DNA of 64,000 nucleotides from G963665185 sp049723905 (GCF_049723905.1 NZ_JBJKFD010000001.1:248001-312000); one strand, 5' to 3'; shown: positions 17,163 through 26,399, counted from the first letter of the stretch. The notes: generated from the sequence alone by a model not told the origin. Program-made: numbers and translations.

Positions 17163-18017
17163 ATGGTTATTTTATTCCCTTTCATGCATCCTGTTTTGTG
17201 TGATCGGATGCTGCTCCCCGGCATGCGTCTTTTCAATCCCGGCCTGCAAAATGTTTCCGGGGCGGACAACGGCGAAAGCAACGCTTCCCTGTACTTTTGC
17301 CCTGAAGAGCTGCCTATGGACACCCGCGCTGCGGGCAGGTACGTACGCGACGCCATCAACTTCGGGCAGGGCTACAAGGAACCTCGCGATCTCGCCTCCC
17401 TGGCTGCTGCAGGAGTTAATGATTTCTATACGGGAACGGCCATGAGCATCCTTTCGGAGCTCAACGCCATGGAGCAAGGAAAAAAACAGGATTCTGAGGA
17501 TAATCTCAAAGAATCGCTGACAAAAGCCCAGGCATTGCTTCTTTTCGCCTGGACTTTTGAACAGGCACAGACAGAGGCCGTGAATCTGGATGTCCGTTTT
17601 CAGGAAGGGTATGCCAAGTTGCGCGACACTCTGGGGCTGAATGAATCTGATGATGACGATGCCCGTGACTTGGCGGGCATGACCGATATAAGGCCCGATG
17701 GAGCAGGTGAACAGGTGAGGCGGGATATCGTGGCCGGATGGCGCGGTATTTTTGAAGCCATATGCGCCTTTTTGCCGGAAGATGCCCAGTTGGCTGCTTT
17801 TTCTCCGGAAATAGCTTCCGATCTGGACGAATACGGGGTGGCGGCTACAGCTGCCGACGGTCATCCATGGGAAGGCATGAACGTGCGTATGTTCCGGGCT
17901 CCGGGCTGGCAAATGGCGGGGCGCAAGAACCTGCCCAAAGACAAACCCTGGCTTGCGACGGAACGCACCATGTTTTTGCTGACCGCAAGGGCCACTGAAG
18001 TTGGAGAAAGTATATAA
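17163..18017 (+). CDS. Conserved-looking protein of unknown function
   Basis: A 284-residue acidic, soluble protein. The start at 17163 has AGGAG 12 nt upstream; the longer frame to 16989 overlaps the upstream gene. It contains DARAGRYV-like and TKAQALLLFAWTFEQAQTE helical segments and ends near ERTMFLLTARA. No domain was recognised. Its TAA overlaps the ATG of the HAD phosphatase by one base, so the two are translated together, which may tie it to that enzyme. Confidence 0.6.
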   Translation: MVILFPFMHPVLCDRMLLPGMRLFNPGLQNVSGADNGESNASLYFCPEELPMDTRAAGRYVRDAINFGQGYKEPRDLASLAAAGVNDFYTGTAMSILSELNAMEQGKKQDSEDNLKESLTKAQALLLFAWTFEQAQTEAVNLDVRFQEGYAKLRDTLGLNESDDDDARDLAGMTDIRPDGAGEQVRRDIVAGWRGIFEAICAFLPEDAQLAAFSPEIASDLDEYGVAATAADGHPWEGMNVRMFRAPGWQMAGRKNLPKDKPWLATERTMFLLTARATEVGESI

Positions 18018-18700
18018 TGAAAACTTGTGCAACACTCAGCCCGGAAATACGCCAACAAATGTTCGGTGCGTGCCGGGGGGTGGTGTTTGACTGTGATGGG
18101 GTCCTTATTGATTCGTTTGGAAGTAATCTGAAGTACTACAACCTGATGCTGGAAAAGTTGGAGCTTCCGCCCATGACTCCGGAGCAGGAGCGTTACGTCC
18201 ATATTCATACTGCGGGCGAAGGACTGCGTTTTATTTTTCCGGAAGAATACCATGATCGAATTCCGCAGATGGTTGCCGAATTCGATTACAGGGACGTCCT
18301 GCCCAGCCTGCGCATAGAGGAAGGGCTGGTGGAGTTGCTGGATTTCCTCAAGGCCAATGAATACCTTTTGGGAATTCACACCAACCGCAGCACGACCATG
18401 AATATGGTGCTGGAGCATTTTGGTCTGACCGATTACTTCGGCCCGATCATGACTCCGAGCAATGTCAAACCCAAGCCCAATCCCGAGGGTGTCTTCTCTA
18501 TTCTCGAACAATGGAATCTGACACCGGACCGGCTTGTTTTCATCGGAGATTCGAGCCTGGATCAGATGGCTGCCAACAGCTCCAATGTTCCGTTCTGGGC
18601 CTTTAAGAATCCTGACCTTGAAGCCGACCTGCATGTGGAGGGTTTTCCTGCTTTGCTGGGCTGCTGGAAGGATTTTGCCGGGAATGGAAACCAAAAATAA
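18017..18700 (+). CDS. HAD-superfamily hydrolase (phosphoglycolate-phosphatase-like)
   Basis: A 227-residue phosphatase of HAD subfamily I. Motif I is FDCDGVLIDS (nucleophile and acid aspartates near residues 29 and 31), motif II is the THTNRST region (hTNRS), motif III includes the lysine of KPKPNP, and motif IV is FIGDSSLDQMAA. A helical cap lies between motifs I and II. This is the layout of phosphoglycolate phosphatase and beta-phosphoglucomutase relatives; the substrate cannot be read from sequence. Coupled to the preceding gene through a TAATG overlap. Confidence 0.88.
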   Translation: MKTCATLSPEIRQQMFGACRGVVFDCDGVLIDSFGSNLKYYNLMLEKLELPPMTPEQERYVHIHTAGEGLRFIFPEEYHDRIPQMVAEFDYRDVLPSLRIEEGLVELLDFLKANEYLLGIHTNRSTTMNMVLEHFGLTDYFGPIMTPSNVKPKPNPEGVFSILEQWNLTPDRLVFIGDSSLDQMAANSSNVPFWAFKNPDLEADLHVEGFPALLGCWKDFAGNGNQK

Positions 18701-18781
18701 GCTTGATTTGTCAGGCGCGGTATGCATACTTAAAAAACATACGCCGGGAAATTGTAACCTGGTGCTCAAACAGGAGGAAAA

Positions 18782-19087
18782 ATGCCCGTTTTCGGCAACT
18801 TTTTGGGTGCTGTAGCTTGGCTTGTCAGCACCATCCTTACTCTCTATTTCTGGGTCGTCCTCATTTCCGCGTTGCTGAGCTGGGTCAACCCCGACCCATA
18901 CAATCCCATCGTCCGGACATTGCGCAACCTTACTGAGCCTGTTTTCTATCGTGTGCGTCGCTGGTTGCCGTTTGTGGTTGTAGGCGGGATGGACCTTTCC
19001 CCCATCGTGGTTATTTTAGCCATTCAGTTCATCAAGATGTTTCTTGTCCGAACTTTGTACCAGTTGGCGGGAAGCCCCATTTTTTAA
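18782..19087 (+). CDS. YggT family membrane protein
   Basis: A 101-residue inner-membrane protein with two hydrophobic segments and the family features SWVNPDPYNPIVR and the LTEPVFYRVRRWLP segment, followed by DLSPIVVILAIQF. YggT/YlmG proteins are linked with cell division and lie next to divIVA in many bacteria, as here. An AGGAGGAAAA site precedes the ATG. Confidence 0.9.
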   Translation: MPVFGNFLGAVAWLVSTILTLYFWVVLISALLSWVNPDPYNPIVRTLRNLTEPVFYRVRRWLPFVVVGGMDLSPIVVILAIQFIKMFLVRTLYQLAGSPIF

Positions 19088-19108
19088 ATTTTGGTACAGG
19101 AGAGCGTC

Positions 19109-19612
19109 GTGAATCTTTCCAAGATAGACGTCGTGAATAAAAAGTTTTCCAAGCAGTTCCGTGGGTACAACGTCCAGGAAGTCGAGCAGTTCATGCAGGA
19201 GATGGGCGAGACTCTCGGAGACTTGGCTGAAGACAAAACTGTTTTGGAAGACAAGGCAGCCAGACAGGAAACGCTTTTGGAGGAACATAAGCAGCGCGAA
19301 GAGACTTTGCGCGATACGCTGATGACCACCCAGAAGATGATTGATCAGCTCAAGGCGACTGCCCGTAAGGAAGCCCAGCTGATTATTGAGGAGGCTCAGC
19401 AAAAGGCTGAGGAAATCCTCAACCAGGCCCACCTCAGGCTTGCCCAGATCCATGATGACATCACTGAGCTCAAGCGACAGAGAACCCAGTTTGAAGTCAA
19501 GCTACGCAGTCTGCTTGATGCACATTTCCAGATTTTGGATATGGAAAATCAGGAGCAGGAAGAAATAGAGGCTCTTGAATCCAAGCTGAAGTTTTTCAAA
19601 AAGGCGAAATAG
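19109..19612 (+). CDS. divIVA: DivIVA-domain protein
   Basis: A 167-residue polar/septal scaffold protein. The GTG start at 19109 has CAGGAGAG upstream; a TTG at 19091 is disfavoured. The N-terminal membrane-binding motif (KKFSKQFRGYNVQEVEQFM) is followed by a long coiled coil up to about residue 165. DivIVA proteins sense membrane curvature and place division or growth machinery. It sits between yggT and a DUF167 gene with almost no spacing, the conserved division-associated order. Confidence 0.9.
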   Translation: MNLSKIDVVNKKFSKQFRGYNVQEVEQFMQEMGETLGDLAEDKTVLEDKAARQETLLEEHKQREETLRDTLMTTQKMIDQLKATARKEAQLIIEEAQQKAEEILNQAHLRLAQIHDDITELKRQRTQFEVKLRSLLDAHFQILDMENQEQEEIEALESKLKFFKKAK

Positions 19613-19613
19613 C

Positions 19614-19955
19614 TTGACCGCCAACGAGCTGCAGAAATCTCACCCCGCATATGTCAGACCCTCGGGAGAGAGGGCATGGCTGCTTTCCGTCTGGGTTCAA
19701 CCCGGGGCCTCCAAGACGGAAACGGTGGGGTTGTATCAGGAGCGGCTCAAGGTAAAGGTCAACGCGCCTGCCAACGACAACAAGGCCAATAAAGCGCTGT
19801 GTGCTTTTGTTGCCAAGAGCCTGGGCTTGCGAAAAAATCAGGTCGGGGTCGACTCTGGACGCACCAGCCGCAAGAAATCTTTGCTTATTCAATCGGAACA
19901 CTCCATCTCCTGGAATAGACTTCTTCCTGGAGATGGCGCGAACATCAACGCATAA
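19614..19955 (+). CDS. DUF167 (YggU) family protein
   Basis: A 113-residue small protein of the DUF167 family: WVQPGASKTETVGL near residue 28, then LKVKVNAPANDNKANKAL and the GRTSRKKSLLI segment are hallmarks. Start is a TTG at 19614 directly after the divIVA stop, so translation is probably coupled. Function is unknown in all bacteria; the fold is small alpha/beta. Confidence 0.88.
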   Translation: MTANELQKSHPAYVRPSGERAWLLSVWVQPGASKTETVGLYQERLKVKVNAPANDNKANKALCAFVAKSLGLRKNQVGVDSGRTSRKKSLLIQSEHSISWNRLLPGDGANINA

Positions 19956-19968
19956 GGGGTACGAAACC

Positions 19969-20187
19969 ATGGAACAGTTTGAGATGGATTTGATTGAGAA
20001 GCACATGGCCCAGGACATGGAACTCAAGTCCCTATGGGATCTGCACCTTGAATACGAACAGCGTCTTGAAAAGCTGCTGAACAAGCCCTTCCTATCCCCT
20101 ACCGAAGAATCGGATGTGAAGGAACTGAAGAAAAAGAAACTTGCCGGCAAGACGAAACTTCAGTCCTTGCTGGACAAATATAAATGA
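19969..20187 (+). CDS. DUF465-like small helical protein
   Basis: A 72-residue, highly charged, helical protein resembling the YdcH/DUF465 family (EHMAQDMELKSLWDLH-type helix, then LKKKKLAGKTKLQSLLDKY). It starts at the ATG at 19969 within a longer open frame; upstream sequence belongs to the preceding gene. Role unknown. Confidence 0.7.
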   Translation: MEQFEMDLIEKHMAQDMELKSLWDLHLEYEQRLEKLLNKPFLSPTEESDVKELKKKKLAGKTKLQSLLDKYK

Positions 20188-20203
20188 AATAACGGAGGGT
20201 GCG

Positions 20204-21916
20204 ATGGAGCTCACAGGAGCTCAGATACTGCTGGAATGTCTGAAACGGGAGGGCGTTGACGTAATATTCGGGTTCCCTGGTGGAGCCGTTATCGATATTT
20301 ACGACGAAATACCCAATTATCCTTTCAAACATATCCTGGTCCGCCACGAACAGGGGGCCATCCACGCGGCAGACGGATACGCCCGGGCCACAGGTCGGCC
20401 CGGCGTCTGCCTCGTGACCTCTGGACCCGGCGCGACGAATACCGTCACCGGAATCGCCACGGCTTACATGGATTCGATCCCCGTGGTCATCTTCACCGGC
20501 CAGGTTCCCACGCCACTTATAGGCAACGATGCCTTCCAGGAAGTGGACATTGTGGGAATCACCCGGCCATGCACAAAGCACAACTATCTGGTTAAGAACA
20601 TCGATGATCTGGCTCTTATCGTGCGTCGGGCTTTCTATCTTGCCCGCACAGGACGGCCGGGTCCTGTACTTGTGGACTTGCCCAAGGATTTGATGCAGGC
20701 GGTTACTCGTTTCGAATACCCCGGTGACGAGGCCGTACGCATGCCCAGTTACAATCCGAATGTTAAGCCCAACAAACGGCAGATTCTTAAACTGGCAGAT
20801 GTGCTGACCAAGGCTGAACGGCCTGTTATCTACGCGGGCGGCGGAGTTATCTCCTCCGACTCGCACGAAGAGCTGACCTGGCTGGCTCGTACTCTTAAAA
20901 TACCGGTTACGGCCACCCTTATGGGGTTGGGCTGCTTTCCGGCCAGCGATCCCCTCTGGCTCGGCATGCTTGGTATGCATGGCACCTTTGCGGCAAACAG
21001 GGCCATCCAGGGAGCAGACCTTATTCTGGCCGTGGGCGCGCGTTTTGACGACCGCGTTACCGGCAAGGTCAAGGAGTTCGCTCCGGAAGCCCGTATCGTG
21101 CACATTGATGTGGACCCGACCTCCATCCAGAAGAACGTCCGGGTGGATGTCCCCATGGTCGCCGACTGTAAGCTTGCATTGGCGGCGGTCAAGCATGAGC
21201 TGCAACCTATCACGGAGGCCGTGGACTTCTCGGCCAACCATGAAACGTGGCTGCGGCGTATTGCCCGCTGGAAAAGGGAACAGCCTCTGCATTACGAACC
21301 GGCAGAGGGAGGCGTCATAAAGCCCCAAGCCGTAGTGGAGACCATCCACGAGCTTGTGGGCGAAATGCGCGGCGGCGAGGCCATCATCTGCACCGAAGTA
21401 GGGCAGAATCAGATGTGGGCCGCTCAGTTCTACGGCTATGAAAAGCCCAGAACATTCCTGTCCTCCGGTGGCCTGGGTACTATGGGATACGGCTTTCCTG
21501 CTGCCATTGGCGCGCAGATGGCCCATCCCGACAAGCTGGTCATTGATGTGGCGGGCGATGGTTCCATACAGATGAATATTCAGGAACTCGCCACCGCAGT
21601 CTGTAACAAACTGCCTGTGAAGATTGTGATTTTAAACAACGCCTACCTGGGCATGGTGCGGCAGTGGCAGGAGCTTTTCTACAATGAAAACTACTGCGAA
21701 ACCTGCATGGATGCCCAACCCGATTTCGTCCGTTTGGCAGAGGCCTACGGAGCAGGAGGGTACAGGGTAGACAAGGCCTCCGAGGTCAAGGACGTTCTGC
21801 GCAGGGCATTTGAAGACCCCCGTCCCGTTATTGTGGACGTGCGCGTTAGCCGCGAGGAAAACGTGTACCCCATGGTTCCGGCTGGCAAATCCTTAACCGA
21901 GATGCTTCTTGTGTAG
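20204..21916 (+). CDS. ilvB: Acetolactate synthase large subunit
   Basis: The 570-residue ThDP-dependent catalytic subunit of acetohydroxyacid synthase, first step of valine, leucine and isoleucine synthesis. Landmarks are FGFPGGAVIDIYDE near residue 22, RHEQGAIHAADGYAR with the catalytic glutamate, GPGATNTVTG, and the ThDP-binding GDGSIQMNIQEL to NN segment near residue 440. The ATG at 20204 has GGAGGGTGCG upstream; the longer frame to 20141 overlaps the DUF465 gene. It leads ilvB-ilvN-ilvC. Confidence 0.97.
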   Translation: MELTGAQILLECLKREGVDVIFGFPGGAVIDIYDEIPNYPFKHILVRHEQGAIHAADGYARATGRPGVCLVTSGPGATNTVTGIATAYMDSIPVVIFTGQVPTPLIGNDAFQEVDIVGITRPCTKHNYLVKNIDDLALIVRRAFYLARTGRPGPVLVDLPKDLMQAVTRFEYPGDEAVRMPSYNPNVKPNKRQILKLADVLTKAERPVIYAGGGVISSDSHEELTWLARTLKIPVTATLMGLGCFPASDPLWLGMLGMHGTFAANRAIQGADLILAVGARFDDRVTGKVKEFAPEARIVHIDVDPTSIQKNVRVDVPMVADCKLALAAVKHELQPITEAVDFSANHETWLRRIARWKREQPLHYEPAEGGVIKPQAVVETIHELVGEMRGGEAIICTEVGQNQMWAAQFYGYEKPRTFLSSGGLGTMGYGFPAAIGAQMAHPDKLVIDVAGDGSIQMNIQELATAVCNKLPVKIVILNNAYLGMVRQWQELFYNENYCETCMDAQPDFVRLAEAYGAGGYRVDKASEVKDVLRRAFEDPRPVIVDVRVSREENVYPMVPAGKSLTEMLLV

Positions 21917-21926
21917 GGAGGGGACC

Positions 21927-22415
21927 ATGACTGCCAACAGACACGTTCTTTCCGTTATTGTTGAAAATGAACCCGGTGTTCTTTCCCGTGTGGCCGGACT
22001 CATTAGTGGACGCGGGTTCAATATCGAATCGCTCAACGTTGCTCCGACCCTCGAAGCGGGCGTTTCGCATATGACCATTACCACCTGTGGAGATAAAGGC
22101 ATTATCGAGCAGGTGGTTAAACAGCTGCGCAAACTCGTAACCACCATCAAGGTTGTGGATTTTTGCGAACACGTAGCTGTGGAGCGGGAAATGATCCTGC
22201 TCAAGGTGAATGCGGAAGATTCCCGCCGAGCCGAAATTCTGCGTATAGTGGATATTTTCCGGTGCAAGGTTGTTGACGTCAGTTTGGATGAGCTTACGGT
22301 AGAAGCCACCGGTGATACCGGCAAGATTCAGGCGCTTATCAACATGTTGCAGCGGTTCGGTATCAAGGAAATTGCCAGAACCGGCACTGTTGCCATGAAG
22401 CGCAGCATGCAGTAA
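21927..22415 (+). CDS. ilvN: Acetolactate synthase small regulatory subunit
   Basis: A 162-residue regulatory subunit with an N-terminal ACT domain (SVIVENEPGVLSRVAGLISGRGFNIESL) that binds valine for feedback control, and a C-terminal ACT-like domain. It starts 10 bp after ilvB with GGGAGGGG upstream. Length and motifs match IlvH/IlvN of the long type. Confidence 0.95.
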   Translation: MTANRHVLSVIVENEPGVLSRVAGLISGRGFNIESLNVAPTLEAGVSHMTITTCGDKGIIEQVVKQLRKLVTTIKVVDFCEHVAVEREMILLKVNAEDSRRAEILRIVDIFRCKVVDVSLDELTVEATGDTGKIQALINMLQRFGIKEIARTGTVAMKRSMQ

Positions 22416-22426
22416 ATCCCAAATCG

Positions 22427-22466
22427 CCCCCTTCCTGCTCGTGCCAGGGCAGGAAGGGGTGTTTAT
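22427..22466 (+). terminator. Hairpin between ilvN and ilvC
   Basis: CCCCCTTCCTGC pairs with GCAGGAAGGGG over an 11-nt loop and is followed by TGTTTATTTG. It resembles a leaky terminator or an mRNA-stability hairpin that would give ilvC a different expression level from ilvBN. Confidence 0.65.
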
Positions 22467-22497
22467 TTGTAACTTAATGAAGGAAGCGAGGAAATCA

Positions 22498-23487
22498 ATG
22501 AAAGTCTATTACGAAAACGACGCAGACCTGACTCTTTTGAAAGACAAGACGGTCGCGATCATCGGATACGGCAGCCAGGGGCATGCTCATGCCCAGAACC
22601 TGCGTGATTCCGGCGTGAACGTTGTCGTCGGTCAGCGTCCCGGTGGTCCCAACTATGATCTGGCAAAAGCCGACGGTTTCGAACCGCTGAGCGCTTCCGA
22701 TGCCGCTGCCAAGGCAGACATGATCATGATTCTGACACCTGACCAGTATCAGAAGGCTCTGTACGACCAGGACATCAAGCCCAACCTCAAGCCCGGTAAC
22801 ATCCTGGCTTTTGCCCACGGCTTCAACATCCATTTCGGACAGATTGTGGCTCCCGCCGACGTGGACGTCGTTATGATCGCTCCCAAGGGACCCGGCCACC
22901 TGGTGCGCCGTACCTACACGCAGGGCGGCGCTGTGCCTGCTGTTTACGCTGTAGCGCAGGACGCTTCCGGCAAGGCGAAAGACATCGCCCTGGCATATGC
23001 CAAGGGTATCGGTGCAACCCGTTCCGGTGTTTTGGAAACCACCTTCCGCGAAGAAACCGAGACCGACCTGTTCGGTGAGCAGGCCGTGCTTTGCGGCGGC
23101 GTCAGCGAACTGATCAAGGCCGGATTCGAAACGCTGGTTGAAGCCGGATATCAGCCGGAAATCGCCTATTTTGAATGCCTGCACGAAATGAAGCTGATCG
23201 TGGACCTGTTCTACGAGGGCGGACTGGCCAAAATGCGTTGGTCTGTCAGCGACACCGCCGAATACGGCGACTACACTCGTGGGCCCCGGGTTATCAACGA
23301 GGAAAGCCGCGCTCAGATGCGTCAGATCCTCAAAGAGATCCAGCAGGGCGAATTTGCCCGCGATTTCATCCTGGAAAACCAGGCTGGAAACCCGCACTTC
23401 AAGGCCATGCGCCGCATTAATGCCGAACATCAGATTGAAGAAGTGGGCGGACGCCTGCGCGAGATGATGCAGTGGCTTAAGAAGTAA
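22498..23487 (+). CDS. ilvC: Ketol-acid reductoisomerase (NADP+)
   Basis: A 329-residue class I enzyme catalysing the second branched-chain amino-acid step, converting acetohydroxy acids to dihydroxy acids. It has the N-terminal nucleotide-binding loop GYGSQGHAHAQNL, the APKGPGHLVRR segment, and the metal-binding acidic residues in ETDLFGEQAVLCGG and ECLHEMKLIVDL. The ATG at 22498 has GAGGAAATC before it; the longer frame starts inside the hairpin. Confidence 0.97.
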   Translation: MKVYYENDADLTLLKDKTVAIIGYGSQGHAHAQNLRDSGVNVVVGQRPGGPNYDLAKADGFEPLSASDAAAKADMIMILTPDQYQKALYDQDIKPNLKPGNILAFAHGFNIHFGQIVAPADVDVVMIAPKGPGHLVRRTYTQGGAVPAVYAVAQDASGKAKDIALAYAKGIGATRSGVLETTFREETETDLFGEQAVLCGGVSELIKAGFETLVEAGYQPEIAYFECLHEMKLIVDLFYEGGLAKMRWSVSDTAEYGDYTRGPRVINEESRAQMRQILKEIQQGEFARDFILENQAGNPHFKAMRRINAEHQIEEVGGRLREMMQWLKK

Positions 23488-23501
23488 CGGACCGAGCAAT
23501 C

Positions 23502-23543
23502 AAAAAAGGGGAGAATCCTTTCACAGGATTCTCCCCTTTTTTT
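23502..23543. terminator. Bidirectional terminator after ilvC
   Basis: AAGGGGAGAATCCT-TTCAC-AGGATTCTCCCCTT, a 14-bp perfect stem with A6 before and T7 after. It ends ilvC and probably also the convergent minus-strand unit. Confidence 0.92.
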
Positions 23544-23567
23544 GTGTCCAGCGCAGGAGCCATTCCC

Positions 23568-24065
23568 CTAAGATTGGCGGAGTCTTGCCCGGCGCGGGAT
23601 AAAGGTGGTGCGGAGAAATTCCGGGTGCAGCAGGTAAAAAGGGTTGGCGATGACTTTGTCCGGAAGGATGTGATACCAGCGATATCCCAGAGAATGGTAG
23701 AACAGGCGGGCCTTGTCCCGGCATCCGGCTTCCGTGGCCGCCAGAAGAGCGGCGTCCCGTTGGCAGCGTGATGCACGGACCACAGTCAGCACTCGGGGTG
23801 CATACCCGTGGCGATTGAAAATTTCACGGATTCGTTGAAATTCTCTGAAACGCGACAATGCGTCCAATTGGCAGAGGGCGGTTGCCCAGGCAAAGCAGCA
23901 GGTAAGCAGCATGGCGACACCGCATTCAAGGAGCCGCTGTTCTCCCAAGAGAAAAAAGGCACGCCAAGCCGACATGGATGAAAGAGCCACCGCTTTGAAA
24001 GAAGTGGCATGGGGCCAGGGTGCAACCTTGAGGTAGCGGAGTATTTCCAGTGCAATGCCGTTCAT
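23568..24065 (-). CDS. Uncharacterised protein downstream of aroB
   Basis: A 165-residue protein when started at the ATG at 24065; a longer reading to 24122 overlaps the end of aroB. It has a hydrophobic stretch near residues 45-65 (LLTCCFAWATALCQL) and a basic C-terminus ending RRARLRQS. No family was recognised. It is the last gene of the aroF-aroB unit on this strand and lies before the shared terminator. Confidence 0.5.
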   Translation of the reverse strand: MNGIALEILRYLKVAPWPHATSFKAVALSSMSAWRAFFLLGEQRLLECGVAMLLTCCFAWATALCQLDALSRFREFQRIREIFNRHGYAPRVLTVVRASRCQRDAALLAATEAGCRDKARLFYHSLGYRWYHILPDKVIANPFYLLHPEFLRTTFIPRRARLRQS

Positions 24066-24112
24066 GGTGTGCCGTCCGAGTCTCTTAGTTTCCCGGACGA
24101 CACACCAAAAAG

Positions 24113-25222
24113 TCAAGAGCAAATGGTTTGAACGGCGGCGGCCACCTGGTCCAACGGAATATCACTGCGGATTTCCACTTCGCCAATGGCCTTGGGAAGA
24201 ATGAAGATATTTTTCCCCTGACGAACCTTCTTATCCGCAGAAAGAAGGGACATGATTGCGTCCGGGTTCATATCCAGTTTATTAACAGCAAGTTTGTACC
24301 TGTCCAACAAGGCGTCATGCAACCGTCTTTCCTCGTGAGGAAAGATCCCTAATCTTTCAGCCACTTCCGCAATGATACGCATGCCATAAGCCACACACAG
24401 CCCATGGCCCAGGGTATAGCCCGAGGCCGCTTCTATGGCGTGACCAACGGTATGCCCGTAGTTCAGAATCATGCGGACATTTCCTTCCCGTTCATCAGCT
24501 TCGACCACTTCTGCCTTGATGCGGCAGCAGGCGGCGACACACTTCGCCACTACCGCATGGTTGTTGGCAACCACGCCCTCCACATTGTCCGAAAGATAGT
24601 CGAACAGTTTGTGGTTCCGAATGATGGCTGTTTTGATGACCTCGGCCAAACCGTTGTTCATCTCTTCACGGGGCAGGGTGTCCAAAGCGGCCACGTCTAT
24701 ACAGACATGGCGGGGTTGGTAAAACAGACCGCAGAAGTTTTTGCCGCTTTCAATGTTCACGGCAACTTTACCGCCCACACTGGAGTCCACCTGGGAAAGC
24801 AGGGTGGTAGGCACTTGGATGAAGGGAATTCCTCGCATGTAGCAGCCTGCCACGTATCCTGCCAAATCGCCGACAACGCCGCCGCCAAGGGCTATGACGC
24901 AGCCGGAGCGGTCAAAGCCGAAACGACGCAGACTGTCCAGTATGTGACCGAACTCTCCCAAACTTTTACTGGCTTCCCCGCACGGAACAGACACCAAGGC
25001 GCAGTCGATACCAAGGGCATCGAGTTCTTTTTCAAGAGAGCGTCCGAAAAGCCGTTCCGTGGTTGTGTCACAGACAATGCAGTAGCGGGAGCCTATACCG
25101 CACTCGGCTATCCAGCCGGGCAATTGCGCAAGCAAGTTTTCGCCCACATAAATATCGTAGGAGGCGTCGCAATTGTGCTGCAAGGAAACCCGAATGGTTT
25201 CGGGAGTCTTTTCGGTGTTCAT
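24113..25222 (-). CDS. aroB: 3-dehydroquinate synthase
   Basis: A 369-residue NAD- and zinc-dependent enzyme, second step of the shikimate pathway. Landmarks are the ALGGGVVGDLAGYVAGCYMR segment near residue 113, PTTLLSQVDSSVGGKVAVN, the FYQPRHVCID segment, and LNYGHTVGHAIEAA with metal-binding histidines. Its ATG overlaps the stop of the upstream DAHPS-CM gene by 4 bp, so the first two shikimate steps are translationally coupled. Confidence 0.95.
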   Translation of the reverse strand: MNTEKTPETIRVSLQHNCDASYDIYVGENLLAQLPGWIAECGIGSRYCIVCDTTTERLFGRSLEKELDALGIDCALVSVPCGEASKSLGEFGHILDSLRRFGFDRSGCVIALGGGVVGDLAGYVAGCYMRGIPFIQVPTTLLSQVDSSVGGKVAVNIESGKNFCGLFYQPRHVCIDVAALDTLPREEMNNGLAEVIKTAIIRNHKLFDYLSDNVEGVVANNHAVVAKCVAACCRIKAEVVEADEREGNVRMILNYGHTVGHAIEAASGYTLGHGLCVAYGMRIIAEVAERLGIFPHEERRLHDALLDRYKLAVNKLDMNPDAIMSLLSADKKVRQGKNIFILPKAIGEVEIRSDIPLDQVAAAVQTICS

Positions 25223-26304
25223 TTGGGCGTGGCCTCTTCCTGATGGCGGAGTGATTCCTCATGGATGTACTGGTAAACACGCAGCAGGAATTCCTCGCTC
25301 AGGCCGCGTTCCACACCGCTCTCGATGCGGGACTTGAGCGTTTCCTTCCAACGGCGAGGCTGGAACAAGGAGATGTTGTTCTCTTTCTTGAATTTGCCCA
25401 GGGATTGCGCAACTTCCATGCGCTGGCTCAGAAGGCCGATGACCGCCTTGTCGATTTCATCGATGATGGTCCGCATGGCGATAATCTGGTCACGAACCAC
25501 AGCGCCGTCGGTGGACGGACGCTTGGGGGTAAGCGCACGCAACATTTTGCCCAGATCGTCCGGTGTAAGCTGCTGTTTGGCGTCGGAAAGGGCTACTGAA
25601 GGATCGATATGGGATTCGATCATCAATCCGTCGAAAGTCAGCTCCAAGGCCGTCTGGGCAACTTCCTGCACCAACTCGCGCTTGCCGCTGATATGGCTGG
25701 GGTCGCAGAACATAGGCAGTTCGGGAACACGGCGGCGCAGCTCGATGGGAATTTTCCAGTTGGGCTTGTTGCGGAACTTGCTGCTTTTGTACGCCGTAAA
25801 GCCGCGGTGGATGGCTGCCAGCTTGGTAATGCCTGCCTGGTTGAGGCGTTCCATGGTGCCGAGCCAGAGCTCGATATCCGGGTTGATGGGGTTTTTCACC
25901 ATCACCGGGATATCCACGCCTTTGAGCGCATCAGCTATGGGCTGTACGGAAAAAGGGTTTACCGTTGTACGAGCGCCTATCCAGAGCACGTCGATACCGG
26001 CTTTGAGGCAGGCTTCCACATGCTGTGGGTTGGCAACTTCGGTCGTTACGGGAATGCCCGCGGCCTCTCCGGCGGCTTTCAGCCAGGCGAGTCCTTTTTC
26101 GCCTACGCCTTCAAAGCATCCCGGACGGGTACGGGGTTTCCAAATGCCGGCGCGCAAGAGACTTACGGGGTGGTCTTTCAGCCCCTTGGCGGTTTCAACC
26201 AATTGTTCTTCGGATTCAGCGCTACAAGGACCGGCGATGATGAACGGTCCTTCATGGGGAATACCCCAATCTGCGAGCGGTCTGACTTTCAATGATGCAC
26301 CCAT
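25219..26304 (-). CDS. Bifunctional DAHP synthase (class I beta) / chorismate mutase
   Basis: A 361-residue fusion. Residues 1-260 form a KDOPS-like class I beta DAHP synthase (FIIAGPCSAESEEQL, RAGIWKPRTRPGCFEG, TEVANPQHVE, the FCDPSHISGKRELVQE metal and PEP site). Residues about 270-350 form an AroQ-type chorismate mutase (RTIIDEIDKAVIGLLSQRME then KFKKEN). It is the entry enzyme of aromatic synthesis; the attached mutase may provide feedback by prephenate. Start at 26304 (MGASLKVRPLADWG) fits the family. Confidence 0.92.
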   Translation of the reverse strand: MGASLKVRPLADWGIPHEGPFIIAGPCSAESEEQLVETAKGLKDHPVSLLRAGIWKPRTRPGCFEGVGEKGLAWLKAAGEAAGIPVTTEVANPQHVEACLKAGIDVLWIGARTTVNPFSVQPIADALKGVDIPVMVKNPINPDIELWLGTMERLNQAGITKLAAIHRGFTAYKSSKFRNKPNWKIPIELRRRVPELPMFCDPSHISGKRELVQEVAQTALELTFDGLMIESHIDPSVALSDAKQQLTPDDLGKMLRALTPKRPSTDGAVVRDQIIAMRTIIDEIDKAVIGLLSQRMEVAQSLGKFKKENNISLFQPRRWKETLKSRIESGVERGLSEEFLLRVYQYIHEESLRHQEEATPK

Positions 26305-26399
26305 GCTGTATACCTGCTTTTGCCTTTTGGGATGATAAAAAAGAGGGGTACCAACCGTTACAGTCCGCCTGCAGAGATGTGGAAGACTGAGAAGTTTTG

